Of a stretch of DNA of 49,045 bases, positions 41,700-49,045 are shown one piece after another; the stretch's first letter is position 1; every line of letters begins with the position of its first letter. Location: NCBI GenBank assembly GCA_964559295.1, contig CAZLGO010000002.1:1-49045 (forward strand), in the 5' to 3' direction. Source of the DNA: CAZLGO01 sp964559295 (lineage in GTDB: Archaea > Methanobacteriota > Methanobacteria > Methanobacteriales > Methanobacteriaceae). The notes under the pieces were generated by a model. The model was given only the letters and a program-made list of their open reading frames with translations. It was not told where the DNA came from and did no database searches. Both the position numbers and the translations under genes were made by a program.

Positions 41700-41939
41700 A
41701 AAGTTCTGAAAACATGCCATTAAGTTTGAAGTTGTAATAAAACGTTTAATGAGTTGTTTTTTTAACGTTGAAGGACTTTTAAAAATAAAGAAGCACAAAA
41801 GATGGTTATTAGACTAATTACCATGTTAATGCATTTTTAAATTACCTATCTAATAACTCTCATCGTGTGGTATTGTATTTATTTTATAAACTCCAATAAT
41901 TCTACAGGTTTAGGTATAAAAAAAGAGGGAGGAAAAAGG

Positions 41940-42398
41940 ATGGAAATAAAAATTTCAAGTGATGCTTTCGAACAAGGAGGCATGATACCAAGAAAATATA
42001 CATGCGATGATGTGGATGTTTCTCCTCCTTTAGAATGGGATTCTGTTCCTGAAGGTACAATGAGTCTTGCTCTTATATGCGAAGATCCAGATGCACCAGC
42101 AGGAACATGGACACATTGGGTTATCTTTAATCTGCCAGCTGACACCAGAGAGCTACCTGAGGGCATACCAACCCAAATGATGCTTAAAAATGGTGCAAAG
42201 CAAGGTCTGAACGATTTTGGCAGGATAGGTTATGGAGGACCATGTCCTCCCGGTGGTACGCATAGATACTATTTTAAACTTTATGCATTGAATGCGAAGA
42301 TAGATCTTGAGGCTGGAGCTACAAAAGATCAACTATTAGGGGCTATGGAAGGGCATGTATTGGCTGAAGGTCAGTTGATGGGAAGATATAAAAGATAA
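41940..42398 (+). CDS. YbhB/YbcL (PEBP/Raf kinase inhibitor-like) protein
   Basis: This 152-residue protein has the PEBP-family motifs MIPRKYTCDDVDVSPPLEW, CEDPDAPAGTWTHWVIFN and GPCPPGGTHRYYFKLYAL, which form the anion-binding pocket. The archaeal and bacterial role is uncertain. I start at the ATG at 41940, preceded by GAGGGAGGA; earlier codons in frame are not protein-like. It stands alone with intergenic gaps of 200-240 bp on either side that hold nothing I recognise. Confidence 0.9.
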   Translation: MEIKISSDAFEQGGMIPRKYTCDDVDVSPPLEWDSVPEGTMSLALICEDPDAPAGTWTHWVIFNLPADTRELPEGIPTQMMLKNGAKQGLNDFGRIGYGGPCPPGGTHRYYFKLYALNAKIDLEAGATKDQLLGAMEGHVLAEGQLMGRYKR

Positions 42399-42603
42399 AT
42401 TTTGTAAAAACCTCAAGAAACTAATCAATATAAGCTAATTGATTTGGACTTTGGAAGTTGAACCTAAAACTTTTGGATTTAGAGGATAAAGGATCCAAAA
42501 AGCCAAATTTGTTTTGAAGTGCGTTGGATAAATTCATAGGGAAGAATTAAAAATAAGCAGGATAGATATTAGATAATCAAAGAATTAATTTCCAGGCGAT
42601 AAA

Positions 42604-43791
42604 ATGCTTCAGATTGCTGTAACAGGAAAACCAAACGTTGGAAAATCATCTTTTTTTAACGCTGCAACATTATCTGATGCAGAAGTTGCAAGTTATCCAT
42701 TTACAACCATCAGTACAAACAAAGCAGTTGGTTATGTTGTAACAAAGTGTCCTTGCAATGAATTAAATGTTGTATGCAATCCAAAAAATTCAAAATGCGC
42801 AGATGGGAGGAGAATGATCCCAATAGAACTTTTGGATGTGGCAGGATTGGTTCCAGATGCTCATAAGGGCAGAGGTTTAGGAAACAAATTTTTAGATGAT
42901 TTAAGACAGGCAAAAGCGTTTATTCACATCATAGATGCTTCAGGTTCCACTGATGAAGAGGGAAGACCTTGTGAGGTAGGATCACATGATCCATTAGTCG
43001 ATGTTGAGTTTTTAGAACACGAAATAACAATGTGGCTTTTTGGTATCCTAAGGAGAAACTGGAACAAATTGATAAGGAAAGCCCTTTCTGAGAAGTTAGA
43101 TTTTTCAAAGGTTTTGCATGGACAGCTCAGTGGTATTGGTATAAAATTAGAAGATATCGTAGAAGCAAAAAAAGCTTTAAAAGCGGAATATCACACATGG
43201 GAGGATTCTGATATCATAGAGTTCCTCGATGTCCTCTTGCGCAGATCAAAACCAATGCTTATAGTTGCAAACAAGGCAGATATTCCTGCTGCAGAAGACA
43301 ACATCAAACGATTAAAGGAAAAATATGAAAATGTAGTTCCTACATCATCTGAAGCTGAAATAGCCTTAAGGAGGGCATCAGAAGCTGGTTTTATAAAATA
43401 TTTCCCTGGGGATTCTGATTTTGAGATCATAAAACCCGAAAAGCTGAATGAAAACCAAAAAAAAGCACTCAACTACATCAGAAAAAATGTTTTGGAAAAT
43501 TATGGAAGCACAGGAGTTCAGGAAGCCTTAAACAAAATAATTTTTGATATTTTAGAGATGATAGTGGTTTTCCCAGTTGAAGATGAGCATAAACTGTGTG
43601 ACAAAGATGGAAATGTGCTTCCAGATGCTATTTTAGTGGATAGAGGTACAAAGCCAAGGGATTTGGCTTACGTGATACACACCGAAATTGGTGAGAAGTT
43701 CATGCATGCTGTTGATGCTCGAAGTGGGCGAAGGATAAGCAGTGATTATGAGCTTGAGGATAGTGATATTATAAGTATAATTTGTAGATAA
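42604..43791 (+). CDS. Archaeal YchF-type Obg-family GTPase/ATPase
   Basis: This 395-residue protein has the P loop GKPNVGKSSFFNAATLS, switch region SYPFTTISTNKAVGYV, LLDVAGLVPDAHKGRGLGNKFL (G3) and NKAD (G4). The last 90 residues form a TGS domain with VDRGTKPRDLAYVIHTEIGE. YchF-like proteins bind ribosomes and hydrolyse ATP or GTP. A cysteine-rich insert after the switch (CPCNELNVVCNPKNSKC) is a feature of the archaeal subgroup. Confidence 0.92.
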   Translation: MLQIAVTGKPNVGKSSFFNAATLSDAEVASYPFTTISTNKAVGYVVTKCPCNELNVVCNPKNSKCADGRRMIPIELLDVAGLVPDAHKGRGLGNKFLDDLRQAKAFIHIIDASGSTDEEGRPCEVGSHDPLVDVEFLEHEITMWLFGILRRNWNKLIRKALSEKLDFSKVLHGQLSGIGIKLEDIVEAKKALKAEYHTWEDSDIIEFLDVLLRRSKPMLIVANKADIPAAEDNIKRLKEKYENVVPTSSEAEIALRRASEAGFIKYFPGDSDFEIIKPEKLNENQKKALNYIRKNVLENYGSTGVQEALNKIIFDILEMIVVFPVEDEHKLCDKDGNVLPDAILVDRGTKPRDLAYVIHTEIGEKFMHAVDARSGRRISSDYELEDSDIISIICR

Positions 43792-43842
43792 TATCGTCAA
43801 TTAGTAACTAAAGAAACAGGATTTTTAAGATTTGGGATTATT

Positions 43843-44292
43843 TTAGCTTCTTGACGATTTGATAGCAACCATTTTGATAATAACTCCAATGACACTGCCA
43901 ATAGCTCCCAAAACCCCACCAATCAGTAAGAAAACAGGGCCCCAAAAAATTATCAATACAAAGCTAAAGGGTTCTGGGCTTGTAATAAGGCTGATAAGTG
44001 TAGAATACAATACAACCCATATACAGAAGGATAGGGCCCCTACAATGGTTCCACCGAGAATACCATGGATTCCACCTCTTATAAAACCAGCCAATATTCC
44101 TCCGAAGATGCAAGGTAAAATAACTACAGCCACTGCTAAATCAAAACCTAAAAAATTGAAGGAAGCTTTTTTCAAAAATATAGATAAAACAGCAATCATC
44201 GATACAATAACCACCGCAAGAATGATATTCAAATATTTAACTGCAAATTCGCTGTTTTTTATGTTATTTATTGATTTTTTTATTTTGTTCAT
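43843..44292 (-). CDS. DUF5518-like membrane protein
   Basis: This 149-residue protein has a basic, Asn-rich N-terminus and four Gly-rich membrane helices (GGILAGFIRGGIHGILGGTI, GPVFLLIGGVLGAIGSVIG). It is similar in style to the protein at 19713-20108. Function is unknown. It starts at an ATG behind AAGGAATTTA. Confidence 0.68.
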   Translation of the reverse strand: MNKIKKSINNIKNSEFAVKYLNIILAVVIVSMIAVLSIFLKKASFNFLGFDLAVAVVILPCIFGGILAGFIRGGIHGILGGTIVGALSFCIWVVLYSTLISLITSPEPFSFVLIIFWGPVFLLIGGVLGAIGSVIGVIIKMVAIKSSRS

Positions 44293-44375
44293 TAAATTCC
44301 TTCCATAAATATCAATTCAAGGATTTAAATCTCTTAAAGGTTCTTGTACCTGAATTGTGTTAATTTTGTGAATTA

Positions 44376-44660
44376 TTATTTTGGTTGGCATTCATTTTCC
44401 TTTTTATATTCTTCATTTATCTTTTCATCATATCCAAAAATATATCCACTTTCAAAAAAATATGCCCCGCAGTTTAAACATTTATATTCAAGTTCTGGTT
44501 CATCAGTTGCCCAAATTTTTGTGTTGGTAGAATTGCAGTTAGGGCATTTAACTCCTCTATAGGGATTATAAATATAAATCAACGAGGCTTCTGCAATTAT
44601 AACAATAATAAGAACAGTAAATAAAATTTTTGTAATTTTAAAATTCTTATTATTTACCAT
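44376..44660 (-). CDS. Membrane-anchored zinc-ribbon protein
   Basis: This 94-residue protein has one N-terminal membrane helix (ITKILFTVLIIVIIAEASLI) followed by a zinc ribbon with CPNCNSTNTKIW and CLNCGAYF, then an acidic/Lys tail. It probably faces the cytoplasm or pseudoperiplasm as a small adaptor. It is not a recognised named family. It lies 30 bp upstream of the oxidoreductase stop region, in the same direction. Confidence 0.65.
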   Translation of the reverse strand: MVNNKNFKITKILFTVLIIVIIAEASLIYIYNPYRGVKCPNCNSTNTKIWATDEPELEYKCLNCGAYFFESGYIFGYDEKINEEYKKENECQPK

Positions 44661-44689
44661 GGTTTCACCATTATTTCCATGAAATTAAT

Positions 44690-46066
44690 CTAAATCTTCC
44701 TTAAAATATCCCTTGCGGCCAAAATACCAGTTGCAGCAGCCCCAACTATCCCCCTTGAAACTCCTGCACCGTCCCCTGCAACGTAGAGGCCATCAATCTT
44801 TGTTCTCATTCCAGAGTCCACATCAACCTTCATGGCATACAGTTTTATCTCTGGAGCATAAATGAGCGTGGAATCAGATGCAACGCCTGGAACGACCTTA
44901 TCCAATGCCTCAAGACCTTCTATGATATCCACAACCAGCCTATGGGGAAATGCCATTGCAATATCTCCAGGGGTTACGTGCTTTAACGTTGGGACAACGT
45001 TACTTCTTTCTATACGTCTCCAGGTTGATCTTCTACCTCTCCTAAGGTCACCAAGCCTCTGTACGATGGGTTTCCCACCACCAAGAGTTGTTGATATACT
45101 TGCAATTGAAAAGGCATAGGCAGATGTATTTTCAATGGGCTCTGTAAGTTCAACTCTCACTAAAAATGCAAAATTGGTATTTCCAGATTTCCTCTCACGC
45201 ATTGAATGACCATTTACACCAATAAAACTATCATAAACCTCTTCAACAACGAATCCCCTGTTACAGACGCAAAAGGTTCTTACAAAATCATCGTAGGTTT
45301 TTGTTATTATATGAAACTTAGGATCCCAGTTTATTTGGGTTATGGATTCCATAACAATCTGAGGTACCTCAACCCTAACACCAATGTCAACTGGATTGTA
45401 TTTAACTGGAATCTTAAGTTTTGACATCTGATCTGAAAGCCAACGTGCTCCCACTCTTCCAGGGGCTGCTATTGCGTAGCTACATTTTATCTCGAATTCA
45501 CCTTTCCTGTTTTTTGCAATGATCGTCTTTACTTTATCATCCACAATAATCTCTAAAGCTTCTGTTTCGAGTAAAAAAACAACACCTTTTTCTTCTAATT
45601 CCCTTTTTATGGAATTTATAACATCTGCAGTTTTATCAGAACCTATGTGTCTTTGGATTATTGGGATGAACCTTATTCCAGATGCAGCAGATTTTTTCAG
45701 AATTTCGGATACTTCATCCTCTTTTGGTGAGTAGAGTTCTTCTGGCGCCCCATGTTTTAAGAAAAACTCATCAACCTCATTTACAATGTTCCACGCTTCC
45801 TTGGAGCTTAAAAACTCCTCCAAATCGCCACCAATATCTGGTCTTAGATTGAGTTTACCATCTGAAAGTCCACCAGCTCCTCCGAGCCCTCCTGTTATGT
45901 TGCAGGGGGAGCATCTTCTGCATGTTCCATTTTTAAGAGCTAAACATTCTCTTTCGTCCATACCTCTTCCTTTTTCGACCACAATAACCTTAAGATGGTC
46001 AGATAACCTGTCCGCTGCAAGAAGTCCTGCAGGTCCTGCCCCAACTATTACAACATCAGCTTCCAT
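44690..46066 (-). CDS. FAD-dependent oxidoreductase (COG2509 type)
   Basis: This protein of about 458 residues has the FAD-binding GxGxxG motif VVIVGAGPAGLLAADRL at the N-terminus, a Cys-rich stretch KNGTCRRCSPCNITGGLGGAG and a C-terminal GLYVAGDGAGVSRGIVGAAATG. Such dehydrogenases reduce unsaturated or flavin-linked substrates; the substrate is unknown. I start at the ATG at 46066, with GGGG seven bases upstream, because the family begins with this beta strand. Two earlier ATGs in frame are less likely. Confidence 0.87.
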   Translation of the reverse strand: MEADVVIVGAGPAGLLAADRLSDHLKVIVVEKGRGMDERECLALKNGTCRRCSPCNITGGLGGAGGLSDGKLNLRPDIGGDLEEFLSSKEAWNIVNEVDEFFLKHGAPEELYSPKEDEVSEILKKSAASGIRFIPIIQRHIGSDKTADVINSIKRELEEKGVVFLLETEALEIIVDDKVKTIIAKNRKGEFEIKCSYAIAAPGRVGARWLSDQMSKLKIPVKYNPVDIGVRVEVPQIVMESITQINWDPKFHIITKTYDDFVRTFCVCNRGFVVEEVYDSFIGVNGHSMRERKSGNTNFAFLVRVELTEPIENTSAYAFSIASISTTLGGGKPIVQRLGDLRRGRRSTWRRIERSNVVPTLKHVTPGDIAMAFPHRLVVDIIEGLEALDKVVPGVASDSTLIYAPEIKLYAMKVDVDSGMRTKIDGLYVAGDGAGVSRGIVGAAATGILAARDILRKI

Positions 46067-46158
46067 ATAAAACCCCATGTTTATATCTTCAAAGACACAT
46101 AAAAACAACTTGAATTTTATTAGGCTGAGAGGTTAATTTCATCTGTAAACGGATAATT

Positions 46159-48888
46159 ATGAAAGAAATATACAAACTCACTCAGGAAGCTGTATATGAA
46201 AAACTGGCCACGTCACCTGATGGACTGACTAGAGATGAAGTAAAGAAAAGATTTCAAAAATATGGACCCAATCAGATAGAAGAAGTCAAAAAAACCCCTC
46301 TTATTTACATATTTTTAGCAAATTTCTATCATATCCTCGCCCTGCTTCTGTGGGCTGCTGGTATACTGGCTTTTATTGCTGGAACGCCCCAACTCGGATT
46401 TGCAATAATTGCAGTAATCATAATAAATGCTATTTTTAGTTTTTGGCAGGAGTATGAGGCAGAAAAAGCAACAGAAGCTCTCAAAAGGATTCTACCTTTC
46501 CATGCAAAGGTAATCCGGGAAGGTAAGGAAGAAGAAATACTAGCAACAGAACTTGTACCTGGAGATCTCATCGTTTTAGAGGAAGGAGATAATATCTCAG
46601 CTGATGCAAGGCTTGTTGAAGCATTTCAGATGAAGGTGGACAACTCAACACTTACAGGTGAATCAAGACCTGTACGTAAGATATCGGATGCCATAGAAGA
46701 GGAAGATCATAGTTACTTTGGAATGCCAAATCTTGTTTTTGCAGGTACCAGCGTTGTAGCAGGTTCGGGGCGTGCTGTGGTTTTTGCAACCGGAGTTAAC
46801 ACAGAATTCAACAAAATAGCATCCCTTACACAGACTGTGAAGGAAGAACCAAGTCCTTTACAGAAGCAGATAAATAAATTAGCACAGGTAATAGCTGGAA
46901 TTGCAATTTTAATGGGTGTTGTTCTCTTCGCGGTGAATATATGGGTTGTGAATTTACCACTGACTGTTGGATTCATCTTTGCAATAGGACTGATGGTGGC
47001 AAACGTTCCAGAAGGGCTTCTTCCTACGGTAACACTCGCTCTCGCAGCCTCTGCCAAGAAAATGGTCAAAAAAAACGCTCTTATAAAGCGCCTCTCAAGT
47101 GTTGAGACCCTGGGTTCCACGACCATAATCTGTACAGATAAAACAGGTACTATAACCAAAAATGAAATGACCGTTCGAAAAATTTGGATACCTTATGAGA
47201 TAATCGATGTCACCGGAGCTGGTTATGAGCCTGAAGGAGAATTTCTTCACAAAGGTAAGAAGATCAACCATAGGGAGTTCAGGGAACTCAAGTTGCTCAT
47301 AAGAACCGCTGCTTTCTGTAACGATGCTACACTTATTGAACCGTCTAAAGAGGGAGAGACATGGAGAATATTAGGGGATCCCACAGAAGCATCCTTACTT
47401 GTTGCCGCCCGTAAAATTGGTTTTGATTGGGAAGAAGAGTTAAAAAGGATACCCAGAATAGTTGAACTTCCATTTGACTCTAAAAGAAAATCAATGAGTT
47501 CGATACACCAAAAACCAGACAAAAAGGTAGCGTATGTAAAAGGAGCCCCTAAAAAGATCATAGCTCTCTGTAATCGAATATCGATAGATGGTAAGGTTCG
47601 AGCTCTCACTGAAGATGATAAAGAAAAAATAATAAAAAAACATGACGAACTTGCAGCTTCAGGGCTTAGGATACTAGCAATGGCCTACAAGGACCTTCCA
47701 AATGATTTTGATGATTACAGACCAGAGACGGTTGAACAGGACATGATTTTCACAGGAATGATGGCAATGCAGGATCCTCCCCGTCCTGAAGTCCGCCATG
47801 CAGTTGAACAATGCCACCGTGCTGGAATCAGAATAATCCTGATAACAGGAGATTATGGCCTTACAGCCAAGGCTATAGCTCAGGAAGTTGGAATTGTAGA
47901 GAACGGGTGCAGAATAATAAAGGGAAAGGAACTTGATCTGATGTCTGATGATGAGGTTCTTCAGTTACTTAGAGATGAATGTAACGTGATATTTGCAAGG
48001 GCTGTTCCAGAGCATAAGATGAGGATTGCGTCCATACTTGAACATGAAGAAGAGATCGTTGCCATGACAGGAGACGGTGTAAACGATGCTCCAGCGCTTA
48101 GAAAGGCTGATATAGGGGTTGCAATGGGTATATCAGGTACTGATGTTGCCAAAGAAGCTTCTGATATGGTGCTGACAGATGATAATTTCGCAACAATCGT
48201 TTCTGCTATAAAGGAAGGCAGGACCATATTCGAAAACATAAGAAAATTCATAACATATATATTTGCCCACGAGACAGCTGAAATTCTTCCATTTGTTTTG
48301 ATGGTTTTATTTAAAATTCCACTTCCAATTACAGTTATGCAAATACTTGCAATCGACTTGGGAACCGATACTTTACCGGCGCTGGCGCTTGGTATGGGAC
48401 CTGCAGAATCGGATGTGATGGACAGACCACCTCGATCCAGAAAAGAAAGGCTACTAAACTTATTTGTTATCTTTAGAGGATATATTTTTCTGGGATTCAT
48501 AGAAGCTCTGCTTGTTATTTCCGGATACTTCTGGACGCTTTACAATGGTGGGTGGCAGTTTGGACAGTCTCTTGCCTTTTCAGATCCTCTGTACATAAAA
48601 GCAACTACCATGGTGTTTGTTGGTATCGTATCAGCCCAGATTGGAAACTTACTGGGATGCCAGACCACGAGAACTTCCACCTTCAAGATTGGAGTTTTCC
48701 GCAATAAATGGATAATAAGAGGTATTTTATTTGAAATTGCTGTTATGCTGGCTATAGTCTATATACCCTATCTACAAGAAATATTTGGCACCACCGCACT
48801 TGGAATCACAGAATGGATTTATGTAGCTTTTTTCATTCCCATTATGTTTTTCGCAGAGGAGCTCAGAAAATATTTGGTAAGAAAGTAA
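46159..48888 (+). CDS. P-type cation ATPase, type II with Na+/K+-ATPase-like signatures
   Basis: This 909-residue membrane pump has the TGES motif near residue 168, the phosphorylated aspartate in DKTGTITKNEMT near residue 326, and TGDGVNDAPAL near residue 636. The fourth helix VANVPEGLLPTVT and the sixth-helix AIDLGTDTLPALALGM...AESDVMDRPPR match the Na+/K+-ATPase (type IIC) subgroup more closely than SERCA-type pumps. The ion-binding Glu and both Asp are kept. It is transcribed divergently from the oxidoreductase. The likely substrates are monovalent cations, which is inference. Confidence 0.85.
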   Translation: MKEIYKLTQEAVYEKLATSPDGLTRDEVKKRFQKYGPNQIEEVKKTPLIYIFLANFYHILALLLWAAGILAFIAGTPQLGFAIIAVIIINAIFSFWQEYEAEKATEALKRILPFHAKVIREGKEEEILATELVPGDLIVLEEGDNISADARLVEAFQMKVDNSTLTGESRPVRKISDAIEEEDHSYFGMPNLVFAGTSVVAGSGRAVVFATGVNTEFNKIASLTQTVKEEPSPLQKQINKLAQVIAGIAILMGVVLFAVNIWVVNLPLTVGFIFAIGLMVANVPEGLLPTVTLALAASAKKMVKKNALIKRLSSVETLGSTTIICTDKTGTITKNEMTVRKIWIPYEIIDVTGAGYEPEGEFLHKGKKINHREFRELKLLIRTAAFCNDATLIEPSKEGETWRILGDPTEASLLVAARKIGFDWEEELKRIPRIVELPFDSKRKSMSSIHQKPDKKVAYVKGAPKKIIALCNRISIDGKVRALTEDDKEKIIKKHDELAASGLRILAMAYKDLPNDFDDYRPETVEQDMIFTGMMAMQDPPRPEVRHAVEQCHRAGIRIILITGDYGLTAKAIAQEVGIVENGCRIIKGKELDLMSDDEVLQLLRDECNVIFARAVPEHKMRIASILEHEEEIVAMTGDGVNDAPALRKADIGVAMGISGTDVAKEASDMVLTDDNFATIVSAIKEGRTIFENIRKFITYIFAHETAEILPFVLMVLFKIPLPITVMQILAIDLGTDTLPALALGMGPAESDVMDRPPRSRKERLLNLFVIFRGYIFLGFIEALLVISGYFWTLYNGGWQFGQSLAFSDPLYIKATTMVFVGIVSAQIGNLLGCQTTRTSTFKIGVFRNKWIIRGILFEIAVMLAIVYIPYLQEIFGTTALGITEWIYVAFFIPIMFFAEELRKYLVRK

Positions 48889-49045
48889 CTGAAATAAATG
48901 ATTTTGGATGAAAATGAAGCTAATGTATGGAATATTTTGGTTTTTCGCGGTAAAGATGTTTTGCAGAATCCTCTGAATCTGAGATTCTAGATTTAAGGTG
49001 CTAGATTTTCTGAGATTTTCTGAGAATTCTTATAACTTCATTTTG

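Noticed and set aside
48889..49045. Repeated TTTTCTGAGA units near the window end
   Set aside because: There are only two or three short units without flanking structure; it could be simple low-complexity DNA cut by the window edge.

Overview
The window comes from an AT-rich methanogenic archaeon, most probably a member of the Methanobacteriales or a close relative. Three things support this: a complete tungsten-type formylmethanofuran dehydrogenase operon in the order fwdHFGDACB, cfbD of coenzyme F430 synthesis, and several families typical of Methanobacteria (DUF2115, Mth938, DUF2097-like, DUF5518-like, COG2144). Archaeal TBP, TruD, type II GAPDH and archaeal YchF agree. Ribosome binding sites of GGAGG/GGTGA type and TTG/GTG starts are common. 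The species cannot be fixed from the sequence alone.

Positions 1-4.8 kb are a decaying accessory segment. A full IS5-type element (2-1148) sits inside a broken beta-propeller surface-protein gene. It is followed by a DUF2115 gene beside a fragment of a second copy, a multiply frameshifted unknown gene, a flavodoxin/ferredoxin pair that looks like a split EFR1-type protein, and a 119-bp solo end of the same IS that abuts cfbD.

From 4.8 to 11.9 kb are housekeeping and conserved unknown genes: cfbD, Trm112-like, nucleotidyltransferase-cupin, hisH, metallophosphoesterase, COG2144 AIR-synthase-like, pilin-like, Mth938-like, tRNA-Arg(GCG), and a small DUF2097-like gene.

From 11.9 to 18.0 kb is the fwd operon (minus strand), which makes the enzyme that fixes CO2 onto methanofuran. 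Its first gene encodes a protein with an N-terminal helix-turn-helix and two [4Fe-4S] motifs. The divergent fwdH/truD intergenic region has two TATA boxes and two copies of a 19-nt dyad with identical N7 spacing, a candidate operator pair and the most interesting regulatory signal I found.

From 18 to 29.4 kb are truD, the mevalonate-5-phosphate dehydratase small subunit, membrane and HEAT-repeat proteins, a compositionally distinct unknown gene, an NQO1-type flavoprotein, GAPDH, hexuloisomerase-like, a P-loop ATPase overlapping a Xaa-Pro peptidase, a small M50 protease and a YcaO enzyme. From 29.4 to 35.2 kb are a tandem pair of histidine-bearing membrane proteins, a CDF-type protein, a decayed transposase, a K+ channel, and an oxygen/iron defence set (peroxiredoxin-SOD, ferritin).

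From 35.2 to 49 kb are a second transposase relic, a DUF89 phosphatase, an M50 protease, a coiled-coil protein with serB and tbp, an array of palindromes between tbp and a beta-CASP nuclease-like gene, PEBP, YchF, small membrane proteins, a FAD-dependent oxidoreductase and a P-type ATPase with Na+/K+-ATPase-like signatures. No CRISPR array, rRNA gene, phage module or recognisable defence system was found.
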